Part shown: in pieces, positions 35,512-44,217 of the stretch | Layout of the letters: each line of letters opens with the position of its first letter | Position numbering within the stretch: the first letter of the stretch is position 1 | NCBI GenBank assembly: GCA_964548365.1 | Contig: CAZJRD010000005.1 | Location: 57,007-121,006 of the forward strand | Direction of reading: 5' to 3' | Source: B46-G9 sp964548365 | Lineage (GTDB): Bacteria; Desulfobacterota; DSM-4660; Desulfatiglandales; Desulfatiglandaceae | DNA: 64,000 bases | Position numbers and translations under genes: made by a program | The notes under the pieces: model-generated | Database searches by the model: none | What the model was told of the DNA's origin: nothing | Seen by the model: only the letters and a program-made list of their open reading frames with translations

Positions 35512-36423
35512 TTATCCTCCTAATTTGATCTCCAAACCTGTTCTTGCGAGCCTCCGCGACATGGCTTCTCTATGTGATTCGCCAGGAGTTTGGAGGCCGT
35601 TGAAGTAGTAGTTCATGCCGAGTTTTTCATATTTATTTCTGGCAGCGTCATGGTACGGCAGAATATGAATATTACGGATATTGGGAAGCTTTTCAACAAA
35701 AGTAGCTGTTTGCTCAATATTCCTTTCGTCATCATTGATTCCGGGGATCATGGGTATGCGGATGGAAATATTCGCCCCTTCTTTCGCTAGATGAGTGAGG
35801 TTTGAAAGGATCTTTTCGTTTGAAACGCCAGTAAAGCGCTTGTGTTTTTCAGGATCCATCAGCTTGAGGTCAAAGAGAAAAAAATCTGTCTTTTCAGCGA
35901 CCGCCATGACGGTATCCGTATCTGCATATCCTGATGTGTCTACGGTGCGATGGATTCCTCTTCTCCCACAGGCCTCAAGCAGTTGCAAAAGAAATGCAGG
36001 TTGGAGCAGCGGTTCTCCTCCGGAAAAGGTCACCCCGCCACCGGACTCATCGAAGAAAGGCATATCTTTTTCGATCAATTCCATTATGCGGGTGGCTTCT
36101 TGGGTTTGTCCAATGAATTCTCGTGCCTCTGCCGGGCAGACTTCCGCGCAAGTCCCACATAGTTTGCAGAGAGAAGAATGGGTCTTTATCCCCTCCGGCG
36201 TGAGGGAAATGGCGTCATTCGGGCAGGCAGAGACGCATTCACCACACCCGATACACAAATCCCTGCGATAGACCAGGTGCGGCCTGCTGGAGATACCCTC
36301 CGGATTGTGACACCACCCACATGAGAGGGGACATCCCTTCAGAAAGACAGTTGTTCTGATTCCAGGTCCGTCATGAATTGCGTATTTCTTAATATTGAAA
36401 ATGATCCCTTTATCACCAGTCAT
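35512..36423 (-). CDS. Glycyl radical enzyme activase (radical SAM)
   Basis: The 303-residue activating enzyme has the radical SAM motif C31-x3-C35-x2-C38 and a ferredoxin insert with two [4Fe-4S] sites (C57/C60/C63/C67 and C86/C89/C92/C96). SGGEPLLQP lies near residue 134. It generates the glycyl radical on its partner. The gene ends 5 nt before the dehydratase start, so the two are coupled. Confidence 0.92.
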   Translation of the reverse strand: MTGDKGIIFNIKKYAIHDGPGIRTTVFLKGCPLSCGWCHNPEGISSRPHLVYRRDLCIGCGECVSACPNDAISLTPEGIKTHSSLCKLCGTCAEVCPAEAREFIGQTQEATRIMELIEKDMPFFDESGGGVTFSGGEPLLQPAFLLQLLEACGRRGIHRTVDTSGYADTDTVMAVAEKTDFFLFDLKLMDPEKHKRFTGVSNEKILSNLTHLAKEGANISIRIPMIPGINDDERNIEQTATFVEKLPNIRNIHILPYHDAARNKYEKLGMNYYFNGLQTPGESHREAMSRRLARTGLEIKLGG

Positions 36424-36526
36424 CGATGAAAAGCCAACTCCCCTTTTCCGTCACGACGCGGACGTTTGTCGCGCGGGGCATTTGCCCGCCTGCGCAGAAA
36501 GCTACGCGATTGCGCGTGAGGCTCCA

Positions 36527-38257
36527 CTATTTTTGTTGGTTAAGAGATTGGAAAAGTTCCAGGACTTCCTCATATGTCCGCAGTTGCGTTTCCTTCCTGT
36601 CTCGGAATTTTGTCTCAATCTTTTCTTCTTTGATAGTTCGCTTACTGATCGTCAGGCGTATTGGGATTCCCAGGAGATCCGCGTCTTCAAATTTTTCTCC
36701 CGCGCGTATGTCCCTGTCATCAAATAGAATTTCAACATTATCATCGATCAGCTTTTGATACAGATTTTCAGCCTCGCTCCTTACCTCTTGATTTTCGAGA
36801 TTCAGGGCAACCAGGTGGCCCTGGAAAGGCGCAACAGGTGGAGGCCAAATGATCCCAAACTCGTCATGGCTCTGATCAATAATAGCAGCAGCCATCCTGC
36901 TTACCCCGAGAGAGTAATGGCATATCATCAGAGGTTGGGACTTTCCCTGGTTATCGATGTAAGTGGGATGGGTTTGAATATTTCTCAAGTCTCCCGGCTT
37001 CTCCATGACCAGGCGCCCAACGGAAATGCCATATGCTTCCTTTAAGACGCCTTTTTCACATCGAGGGCAAAACTCTCCTCCCTTGGCTAGCTTAAAATCA
37101 CTAAACACCGGCAGGGGAAAATCTCGCCCGAAATTTGCATTGATAATATGGTAATCCGTTCGATTGGCCCCACACTCAAAATTGACCCTGTCCTTGGTGT
37201 AATGATCGGCAATTACAGCCACCTCGGGAGGCAGACCGATAGGACCTGCATATCCCACTTCTGCGCCGGTAATTTCTTTTATGACTCCGGATGAGGCTAG
37301 TGAGAGTGTTTTGCAACCCAGGAATCTTTTTACCTTGGCCTCATTTACCCCGCAGTCTCCTCGGACCATAACCGCAACTACCTTGTCGTCAGCTTGGAAT
37401 AAAAGCGTTTTGGTGGTCTTCCATACAGGGATGTTGAGAAATTCTGCCAGAGGTTCAACTCCTATCAATCCCTTTCCATAAACCTCTTGCATTTCCATGG
37501 GATTTTCACTGTCGTCTTGGGGATAAACCTGAAGACGCGATTCTGATTTCTGCCGGGTTGCTGCATAATTGCAGGTATCGCAGGAAAGGAATATGTCTTC
37601 GCCGGCGTCGGTAGTTATGATGAACTCATGGCATCCCTCATCTCGAGATGATTCCGCATCAGCTTCCACAAACTTGTGCTGGACACCAACCCGGTTCAAT
37701 ATATGCTGGTAGGCATTACATATTTCAGAATATGAAGCTTCTTGCGCTGTCTGGTCAATATCAAAGCTATATGCATCAGCGGCAATGAATTCTCTCGCCC
37801 TGATTAATCCAAAACGCGGTCGGTTTTCGTCGTGGAATTTTGTGGCAATTTGAAAAAGTCTCTTCGGCAACTGTTTGTAGGACGATATCTCTTTTCCCAC
37901 AAGATCAGCAACGAAAGTTGTATAAGATTGGCCCAAATAGAGCCTGCTTTCCTTGGAGCCCTTGAACTCGAAGATCCCCTCGAAAAGATCATATGAGTAA
38001 GGCGTTTCAGGTTGGGTGAAGAAAGAGCCTGGCTGAAGAAGGGGCAGCAAGAACTCCTCAAAATCAGCTGTGATCATTTCCTCTCTCGCAATGTGGAAAA
38101 TCTTGTTGAGAGAACGGAGGAAAAACGGCATATAGGCATAGATGCCGGCCGATACTTGCTTGATATACCCTCCTCGGAGCAAGAGTCGATATGCTTCGGT
38201 TTGAGCGTCTTTCGGTATCTCTCTGAGCGTTTTTCCAAAGTGTCTTGATAATCTCAT
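36527..38257 (-). CDS. proS: Prolyl-tRNA synthetase, bacterial type with insertion domain
   Basis: Charges tRNA-Pro. The 576-residue protein has the class II motif 2 region RPRFGLIRAREFIAADAYSF, an insertion (editing-type) domain at about 230-400 with KTTKTLLF and RGDCGVNEAKVKR, and a C-terminal anticodon-binding domain. The start was set at 38257 (MRLSRHFGKT). A strong promoter lies at 38338-38366 and the activase gene follows 103 nt downstream on the same strand with no T-tract terminator between. It may therefore be the first gene of the minus-strand hydroxyproline operon. Whether it is the only ProRS of the cell is unknown. Confidence 0.92.
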   Translation of the reverse strand: MRLSRHFGKTLREIPKDAQTEAYRLLLRGGYIKQVSAGIYAYMPFFLRSLNKIFHIAREEMITADFEEFLLPLLQPGSFFTQPETPYSYDLFEGIFEFKGSKESRLYLGQSYTTFVADLVGKEISSYKQLPKRLFQIATKFHDENRPRFGLIRAREFIAADAYSFDIDQTAQEASYSEICNAYQHILNRVGVQHKFVEADAESSRDEGCHEFIITTDAGEDIFLSCDTCNYAATRQKSESRLQVYPQDDSENPMEMQEVYGKGLIGVEPLAEFLNIPVWKTTKTLLFQADDKVVAVMVRGDCGVNEAKVKRFLGCKTLSLASSGVIKEITGAEVGYAGPIGLPPEVAVIADHYTKDRVNFECGANRTDYHIINANFGRDFPLPVFSDFKLAKGGEFCPRCEKGVLKEAYGISVGRLVMEKPGDLRNIQTHPTYIDNQGKSQPLMICHYSLGVSRMAAAIIDQSHDEFGIIWPPPVAPFQGHLVALNLENQEVRSEAENLYQKLIDDNVEILFDDRDIRAGEKFEDADLLGIPIRLTISKRTIKEEKIETKFRDRKETQLRTYEEVLELFQSLNQQK

Positions 38258-38337
38258 GGCGTAAGAATAGAAATATCCTCTTTTGAGTTGATGGTGATGG
38301 TAATCTCTTTGTATTCTTGTTCTTATCAAGAAAACAA

Positions 38338-38366
38338 AGTATAGAAAAATGGCGCGCAGGTGTCAA
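38338..38366 (-). promoter_or_regulatory. Sigma70-type promoter reading into proS
   Basis: On the minus strand, TTGACA (38366-38361) and TATACT (38343-38338) are separated by exactly 17 nt, a near-perfect consensus promoter. The leader to the proS ATG would be about 70 nt. It may also supply the downstream glycyl radical and AcnX genes. Confidence 0.75.
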
Positions 38367-38430
38367 TGAAGAGAGTTGACAGGAAGCAGAAGAATGTCCT
38401 GATCCGGGAACAGATAGGATCAAAGATTCT

Positions 38431-38811
38431 ATGAACAAACAGAAGCAGATTGAAAAAGCCCTAAGCAGTTTTTTCCGGGATTATGTGTCATCCCTTGCGC
38501 GGATATTGAACGCTGCGGTCGAGAAAGGCGGGATATCCTATTAGGAGATCGACGGCCTTATCGCACCCGGAGAAGATATCGAAGAAGTATTGCTTTTGGG
38601 CTATGATTGGAGGATACTGCTACCCGTACGGAGTTTCAAAAGCATGGAGTGGGGAGATCGGGTCTTGATGCCCATACCGGGAGAGATATATGAGCTCCCC
38701 AATGTTTTCAGAATCCATCCTTTTTTCCCCGGCATCAAGATTGACGCAGCATTTTTTGTTCACAAAATCAGTTGCATAAACAGTGCAAAAATGGAAATGA
38801 GAGAATCATGA
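38431..38811 (+). pseudogene. Gene interrupted by one in-frame amber codon
   Basis: From ATG 38431 a single frame runs 126 codons to TGA 38809-38811, broken only by TAG at codon 38 (38542-38544). The product reads as a normal globular protein on both sides of the stop, for example LSSFFRDYVSSLARI before and EVLLLGYDWRILLPV after. The last codon overlaps the trmO start by ATGA, the arrangement of a functional coupled gene. No family is recognised. It is either a recent nonsense mutation or sequencing error, or an amber codon that is read through (for example as pyrrolysine). Confidence 0.6.
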
Positions 38812-39380
38812 ATTCTTCTGCATCAACTGAAAAGCCTGGCAAAGGCAAAGGACGGGACGGGACGGCAAAGAAACGGGTGGATCAGGATCATGGAGAGTAT
38901 CGTTTGAAGCCCATCGGATTTATTCGAACGCCCTATGTGGATAGTGCTCCCTATCAGCCTTTAGCAAATGATAAAGGGGAGTTTCGTCTCTGTGTTGATC
39001 CTTCGTATGCGGAGGGTTTGAAGGACCTGGACCGGTTTCGTTATATTTATGTCCTCTATTTGATCCACCGGGTAAATAGGAAGCCTTCCATGTCTGTGAC
39101 GCCTCCCTGGACCCCGGGGAAAAAGGTGGGGCTTTTTTCCAGCCGATCGCCGGTACGTCCCAATCCACTGGGCCTGAGCATTGTTGAGGTCAAGCGAGTC
39201 GTGGACAATGAAGTCTTCACCTCTGGCCTGGATGCCTTTGACGGGACGCCCCTGCTGGATATCAAGCCGTATATCAAAGACCTTGACAGCAAGGAGGATG
39301 CGAATTCCGGATGGCTGGAAGATCTTGAAGATCGGGAACACCTGATGCTGCACATTAAGGGTATTCCCCATGATTATTGA
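38808..39380 (+). CDS. trmO: TrmO (TsaA/VirR family) tRNA t6A N6-methyltransferase
   Basis: SAM-dependent methylation of t6A37 in tRNA. The 190-residue protein has the family hallmarks IGFIRTPY, FSSRSPVRPNPLGLS and DGTPLLDIKPYI. The start was set at 38808, giving a 4-nt overlap with the amber-interrupted gene upstream; the frame is open from 38772. The N-terminal 35 residues are a charged extension (KPGKGKGRDGTAKKR) not typical of the family. Confidence 0.85.
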   Translation: MNSSASTEKPGKGKGRDGTAKKRVDQDHGEYRLKPIGFIRTPYVDSAPYQPLANDKGEFRLCVDPSYAEGLKDLDRFRYIYVLYLIHRVNRKPSMSVTPPWTPGKKVGLFSSRSPVRPNPLGLSIVEVKRVVDNEVFTSGLDAFDGTPLLDIKPYIKDLDSKEDANSGWLEDLEDREHLMLHIKGIPHDY

Positions 39381-39386
39381 TAAAGA

Positions 39387-39432
39387 CAGGCATAAGGCTA
39401 AAGGTTAAAGGCGAAAGGCAAAAGAGGAAAGA
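39387..39432. repeat. Short AAGGC-type repeat tract (family 3)
   Basis: Tandem-like units GGCATAAGGCTAAAGG, TTAAAGGCGAAAGG and CAAAAGAGG follow the trmO stop. Similar tracts occur at four other places in the window. Confidence 0.55.
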
Positions 39433-39533
39433 TAATATTTTATCTGAAACCGCTTGGAGCAGCTAACCGGCAAACGGGCTCAACCGGTAAAACGGGCGAA
39501 ACAGAGCTTGATTGACGCAAAGGAGAAAACAGT

Positions 39534-40691
39534 ATGGGAAAATCCGGGAGACACCTGGAAACCAAGTTGATTCATGCCGGCGATCTGGAAATACCGATCG
39601 AAGGGGCGGTCTGCATGCCCGTTTTCCAGTCATCAACGTTTTTATATACCGGGGCAGGGAGCTACCATGACCTGAGATATATCCGTCTCAATAACACGCC
39701 CAATCATTTGGCGCTCCACCGAAAACTGGCGGCCCTGGAAAATGGAGAGGATGCATTGGTAACGGCCAGCGGTATGGCCGCCATTTCTGTTGTATTCCTG
39801 GCGCTTCTTTCCCCCGGAGATCATTTTCTGGTGCAGGAATGCCTGTATGGAGGGACACACGGCCTCATCACAAAAGATCTGGCCTCCCTGGGAATTTCCT
39901 TTGATTTCTTTGATGGTGATCATCCTGATTCATGGGAAAGCCTCCTGCGGCCTGAAACCAGGATGATTTACGTGGAGACCATGACCAACCCGCTGCTTGG
40001 TGTAGCGGATTTGAAGGCAGTCACGGACTTTGCAAAGACCCATGGGCTTATTTCCGTCATTGACAACACCTTCGCGAGCCCGGTCAACTTCAGGCCGCCG
40101 GAGTGGGGCTATGATCTGTCACTACACAGTTGTACCAAGTACCTCAACGGTCATTCCGATATTGTGGCGGGCGCTGTTATCGGGCGGGCTGAACTGGTTG
40201 AAAAGATTACCCACACAATGAACCACCTGGGGGGATCACTCGACCCTCACGCGTGTTTTCTGCTCGACCGTGGACTCAAAACTTTGGCGGTCCGCATGAG
40301 ATACCAGAATGAGAGCGCGCTTAGAATTGCCCGTTTCCTGGAAGCGCACTCGAAAATCGAGAAGGTAAACTACCCCGGACTTGAAAGCCATCGCGGACAT
40401 GAGCGGGCGCGTGATTTGTTCGACGGGTTCAGCGGCATGCTGAGCTTTGAACTGGCAGGTGATCTAAAAGCCACGGACCGTTTTCTGGAGAACGTTCAAA
40501 TCCCGTTCGTGGCTCCCAGCCTCGGAGGAGTGGAAAGTCTGATTACCCGGCCTGCAACTACCTCCCATTCGGGCCTCACACCCGAGGAACGGCAAGCGTT
40601 TGGAATATCAGACACCCTGATCAGGTTTTCTGCGGGGCTCGAAGCTACCGATGACCTGATTGAGGACTTCGATCAGGCCCTGAAAAAGTAG
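39534..40691 (+). CDS. PLP-dependent trans-sulfuration enzyme (cystathionine gamma-synthase/lyase family)
   Basis: The 385-residue Cys/Met-metabolism PLP enzyme has the Schiff-base lysine K202 in HSCTKYLNGHSD, pyridine-binding D177 in VIDNTFASP and the C-terminal RFSAGLEATDDLIEDF. It could be cystathionine gamma-synthase, gamma/beta-lyase or methionine gamma-lyase; sequence motifs alone do not separate them. AAAGGAG lies 9 nt before the ATG. No partner genes of methionine synthesis are adjacent. Confidence 0.88.
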   Translation: MGKSGRHLETKLIHAGDLEIPIEGAVCMPVFQSSTFLYTGAGSYHDLRYIRLNNTPNHLALHRKLAALENGEDALVTASGMAAISVVFLALLSPGDHFLVQECLYGGTHGLITKDLASLGISFDFFDGDHPDSWESLLRPETRMIYVETMTNPLLGVADLKAVTDFAKTHGLISVIDNTFASPVNFRPPEWGYDLSLHSCTKYLNGHSDIVAGAVIGRAELVEKITHTMNHLGGSLDPHACFLLDRGLKTLAVRMRYQNESALRIARFLEAHSKIEKVNYPGLESHRGHERARDLFDGFSGMLSFELAGDLKATDRFLENVQIPFVAPSLGGVESLITRPATTSHSGLTPEERQAFGISDTLIRFSAGLEATDDLIEDFDQALKK

Positions 40692-40756
40692 TGTATCCAA
40701 GGAGGTGAATGTGCCGGTCGGGAGGAGAAAGCAACTGCTTCGGAACCCGCACATGG

Positions 40757-40935
40757 TTCAATGTCAAATGTCAAAGCCCCAATGATAAATCAATTTCAAG
40801 GCTCAAATGTCAAAGAGAGATTTTTCGCCTCAATCCGTCGGGGCAGGTGATGGATTCATACATCCGGATTTTAGGAATTGGTCATTTGGCATTGGTCATT
40901 CATTTGAGATTTGGATTTTGTCATTTGGATTTTAC
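40757..40935. repeat. AAATG/TCAAA inverted repeat, family 2, copy 1
   Basis: The left arm (ATGTCAAATGTCAAAGCCC and similar) and the right arm (TTGGATTTTGTCATTTGG and similar) are rough inverse complements. The unit occupies most of the 314-nt gap after the PLP enzyme gene. Other copies are at 48211, 57151 and 58070. Reading frames across it are artefacts of the repeat. Confidence 0.75.
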
Positions 40936-41005
40936 CTGCATATTGCGATTTCCAAACAATTACACATGATCCGATTGCCTGATCTGTAGGCTCGCATGGC
41001 ACGAG

Positions 41006-41674
41006 TTATTGCTCTTCAATGACTTTGGTGTCTTCCGGCACCTGCAATTTGAAAAATTTTTTTTTAAAAGGACCGGCGGCCTTCAATCCCTCTATGTTGA
41101 AGCGGGTGACGCTGCCGAGGAGATTATGAATTTCCAGACCCTTGATATCGAGTTCCCGAGAAAATGAGACCACCAGGTAGTCCACCTGTTCCCATGGGGG
41201 ATAGGGGGTGAGCTTCAATTGAAGTGAACTGTCTTTGGCAGGTTCCAGGAGCTCCATGTGGAACCGTTTTTCTGCCTGGTCCAGGCCCCGGAACAGGTCT
41301 CTCAGGACGGTCAGCTCTTTGCCGAACTTTTCAGCCGGGTACTTGTAGAGGATCTTCTTGTCCGGAAGATACCACAGGAGGACCGTGCCGTCCGAGACCA
41401 GAATTTCATGGTGGGGCGTTTTCTGTTCCATCCGAATAGAGAGAGGGAACTGAAAAAAAAGCATCCCTGTTGCCAGGTCCCCGCTCGTCTGCATGCCCAT
41501 CATTGACATCGAGCGGGTGATCACGTCACGCGTATAAGAAGCGCTTGCTGCCTCCAAGTGGTGGTATTTTTCCTGTATCTTTGCCATCAAGGAACTTACA
41601 TCTTCCCCCGCCAAGGCAGAAACCGGCAAGGAGAGAAGAACGATCAGGAAGAGAAGGTATATTGCTCGCCGCAT
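41006..41674 (-). CDS. lolA: LolA-like outer-membrane lipoprotein carrier protein
   Basis: Periplasmic chaperone that ferries lipoproteins from the inner to the outer membrane. The 222-residue protein has a signal peptide (MRRAIYLLFLIVLLSLPVSALAG without quoting its full cleavage region), then ASYTRD, ISIRMEQKTPH-type and LWYLPDKKILYKYP segments that match the LolA/DUF4292-like barrel. The start was set at 41674 because AAGGAAG lies 6 nt upstream. It begins 1 nt after the ftsK stop, so it is co-transcribed with ftsK, a common pairing in Gram-negatives. Confidence 0.85.
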   Translation of the reverse strand: MRRAIYLLFLIVLLSLPVSALAGEDVSSLMAKIQEKYHHLEAASASYTRDVITRSMSMMGMQTSGDLATGMLFFQFPLSIRMEQKTPHHEILVSDGTVLLWYLPDKKILYKYPAEKFGKELTVLRDLFRGLDQAEKRFHMELLEPAKDSSLQLKLTPYPPWEQVDYLVVSFSRELDIKGLEIHNLLGSVTRFNIEGLKAAGPFKKKFFKLQVPEDTKVIEEQ

Positions 41675-41675
41675 A

Positions 41676-43868
41676 TCAACTTCCTTTCCGCCCGTAAACT
41701 TCTCTCGGGCGCACGCCGTCAGAGGGGCCGACGATTCCCTCCCTTTCCATGAGTTCAATCATCCGTGCGGCCCGGTTGTATCCCACGCGGAGTCTCCGCT
41801 GGATCATGGAAATGGAGGCCTGCCCCGTCTGCATGACAACCTCTATGGCCTGATCGTATTTTTCATCTTTTTCCAGTTCGGCCGCGTCAGTGCCATCGTC
41901 TTCGGAAACAGAGAGGATGGTCTCGTCGTAGTCCGGTTTTTTCTGTTTCCGCAGAAAGTCGGTTACCCCTTTGATCTCATCTTCTGAGACGAACGCCCCA
42001 TGGATCCGGATGACACGGCCTACCCCCGGAGGCATGAAGAGCATATCACCTTCTCCCAGCAGGTGTTCCGCGCCGATGGCATCCAGGATGGTCCTGGAAT
42101 CCACCTTGGAAGAGACCTGGAATGAAATCCGCGTGGGAAAATTGGCCTTGATAATGCCGGTCAGGACGTCAACGGAAGGCCGCTGGGTGGCGATGATCAG
42201 GTGGATGCCTGCGGCCCGTGCCATCTGGGCGAGACGAGTGATGGCCTCCTCTACTTCCCTTGAAGATACCATCATAAGGTCAGCCAGTTCGTCGATCACG
42301 AGGATAATGTAGGGCAGGGGTTTTCTGTCAAATTCGCCGTTATCGGGGGCAGGGGGTTTCACCCCTTTCTGGATTTTGCGATTATAGGCCTCAATGTTCC
42401 GTACACCCAGCTCCGACAGGAGCATGTAGCGTCTCTCCATTTCCTGCACGGCCCAGCGGAGCGCCTTTGTGGCCTCTTTGGGTTTGATAACAACCGGGTG
42501 AAGCAGGTGCGGGATATCGCGATAAATGGAGAGTTCGATTCGCTTGGGATCAATCATCAGAAAACGGACCATCTCAGGAGAGACCTTGAAAAGCAAACTG
42601 TTGATCATGGTGTTGATGGAGACACTTTTCCCCGTGCCCGTGGCTCCAGCCACCAGGAGATGGGGCATCCTGCTCAAGTCGGTGATCACGGGGGACCCTG
42701 TGATATCCTTGCCCAGGGCAATGGGGAGCTTGAAGCTGGATTCCTGGTAGGCAGAGCTGGAGAGGATCTGTTTCAGGTAGACCATCTCCCGCTGGTTGTT
42801 GGGTATTTCGATGCCGATGGCCGCTTTCCCGGGGATGGGGGCGACGATGCGAATGCTGGACGCCCTGAGGGTAAGAGCGAGGTCGTCGGCCAAAGAAGCT
42901 ACCTTGCTGATCTTCACGCCGGGAGCCGGTTTGAATTCGTACATGGTGATAACGGGCCCGGGCAGGATTTCCACCACTTCTCCCTGCACCCCAAAATCGG
43001 CGAGTTTTTTCTCGAGGCGCCGGGCGTTCATTTCCAGACTTTCCTTTTGAATACTCTTGCTTTTGCCTTCCGGGGGGTCATCCAGAAGGTCGAGAGAAGG
43101 AAGCTCGAAGTGCCCGTCCAGGTTCATGAAGGAAAAAGCCTTCTGCACGGGTTTTTTCTTGGGTTCGGGAACCGGGTCTGAAATGGTGACCCTTGGTGCC
43201 GGCCTCGTCCGTTGCCTTGCTACGCTGGTCCTTCTGGCCCGCTTTTTCCGCTCGCGGCGCTTTTGAAAAAGAGTCTGGAGTTGTCTGATAAAGATTGAAA
43301 CCCAGGTGAAGAGGGTCGAAAAAAGCCATCCGAGCGAAAGTTTTGTACAGAACATCAGAGAGACAACAAAAAGGGCGACAAGGCAGATCAGGGCACCGTA
43401 ATGATTCAACAGTTCTACGGAAAACCCGGCCAAGTACAACCCCACCAAACCGCCGGCAATAACATGGCCTTCCCTGAAGCGAACAACATCAGGAAATTCA
43501 ATATTCAGGATGCCGCAACAGGTCAGGATCAGGACGAAAGCGGCTATGACATTGATGACGGGAGAAGAAAGGGGGCGGCCTTTAAAGGAGAGGAGAGCGA
43601 GCACAACACCAATAATTGCAAGCCAGAAGGAGGAAAAGCCGATGAGGAAGAGGAGGCCGCCCGCGATGTGGGCGCCCACAGTGCCGAACAGGTTCTGTGA
43701 TTTCCCGAGCGGTCCGGTGACATTCCACAAGAGCTTGTCCGCCGGGTGATAGGAGAGAAGACTCCCAGCCACCAGTATGGCCAGCAGCAGGAAAACAAGC
43801 CCCCGTATCTCTCTCCGGATGGGCTGCAAATCCTTTGCAGGTTTTTTTTTGGTCTCTTTTTTGGTCAA
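41676..43868 (-). CDS. ftsK: FtsK/SpoIIIE DNA translocase
   Basis: Septum-anchored ATPase that pumps chromosomal DNA and activates dimer resolution. The 730-residue protein has four N-terminal transmembrane helices within residues 22-190, a short basic linker (QKRRERKKRARRT), the motor domain with Walker A GATGTGKS near residue 415, and a C-terminal winged-helix gamma domain (QASISMIQRRLRVGYNRAAR). The linker is short compared with the E. coli protein. The start is TTG 43868 with GAGGAAG 5 nt upstream. Confidence 0.93.
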   Translation of the reverse strand: MTKKETKKKPAKDLQPIRREIRGLVFLLLAILVAGSLLSYHPADKLLWNVTGPLGKSQNLFGTVGAHIAGGLLFLIGFSSFWLAIIGVVLALLSFKGRPLSSPVINVIAAFVLILTCCGILNIEFPDVVRFREGHVIAGGLVGLYLAGFSVELLNHYGALICLVALFVVSLMFCTKLSLGWLFSTLFTWVSIFIRQLQTLFQKRRERKKRARRTSVARQRTRPAPRVTISDPVPEPKKKPVQKAFSFMNLDGHFELPSLDLLDDPPEGKSKSIQKESLEMNARRLEKKLADFGVQGEVVEILPGPVITMYEFKPAPGVKISKVASLADDLALTLRASSIRIVAPIPGKAAIGIEIPNNQREMVYLKQILSSSAYQESSFKLPIALGKDITGSPVITDLSRMPHLLVAGATGTGKSVSINTMINSLLFKVSPEMVRFLMIDPKRIELSIYRDIPHLLHPVVIKPKEATKALRWAVQEMERRYMLLSELGVRNIEAYNRKIQKGVKPPAPDNGEFDRKPLPYIILVIDELADLMMVSSREVEEAITRLAQMARAAGIHLIIATQRPSVDVLTGIIKANFPTRISFQVSSKVDSRTILDAIGAEHLLGEGDMLFMPPGVGRVIRIHGAFVSEDEIKGVTDFLRKQKKPDYDETILSVSEDDGTDAAELEKDEKYDQAIEVVMQTGQASISMIQRRLRVGYNRAARMIELMEREGIVGPSDGVRPREVYGRKGS

Positions 43869-43899
43869 TATCTTCCTCGGCTTTCTCTAAACATCTCTT

Positions 43900-44158
43900 G
43901 GCTCATCCGACCGAAGCCTGCTTCAGGCTATGCTCCTTTTTCTCCGATTCCAAGTCTCCCGGGCTGCTCTTTTAAGTGACTTACCAGCGTGGGATACCTA
44001 CCCCCTCCGCATTCTCGACTACGTCGAGCTGCGGGTTCCCCCACTGATAAGTCACGAAAAGAGGAAGCCCTCCCACCGGTCACTCTGAAAAAAGAGCATA
44101 TCCTGTTTGAGCTCTTATGAGTTTTTGCGTTTCAACATGCGCAAAATCCAAATGAACC
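43900..44158. repeat. Nested-palindrome repeat, family 1, copy B
   Basis: Ends GGCTCATCCGA and ATGAACC, inner arms GTGACTTA / GATAAGTCACGAAAA, and apex hairpin CTCGAC (44014-44019) / GTCGAG (44023-44028). It fills the gap between the ftsK start and the RNase J stop, followed by a family 3 tract at 44170-44217. Confidence 0.85.
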
Positions 44159-44169
44159 ATTTCCTTTGA

Positions 44170-44217
44170 GCCCTGCGTCTTTACCCTTTAGCCTTTAGCG
44201 TTTTGCCTTTTGCCTCA
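44170..44217. repeat. Short AAGGC-type repeat tract (family 3)
   Basis: Units such as CCTTTAGCCTTTAGCG and TTTTGCCTTTTGCC run up to the RNase J stop codon. The orientation is opposite to the copy at 39387. Confidence 0.55.

Noticed and set aside
40709..40969. An 86-codon frame with a perfect Shine-Dalgarno site after the PLP enzyme gene
   Set aside because: It is read through the AAATG/TCAAA repeat and its C-terminal half is the typical translation of that repeat (GIGHLALVIHLRFGF), so it is not a credible gene.
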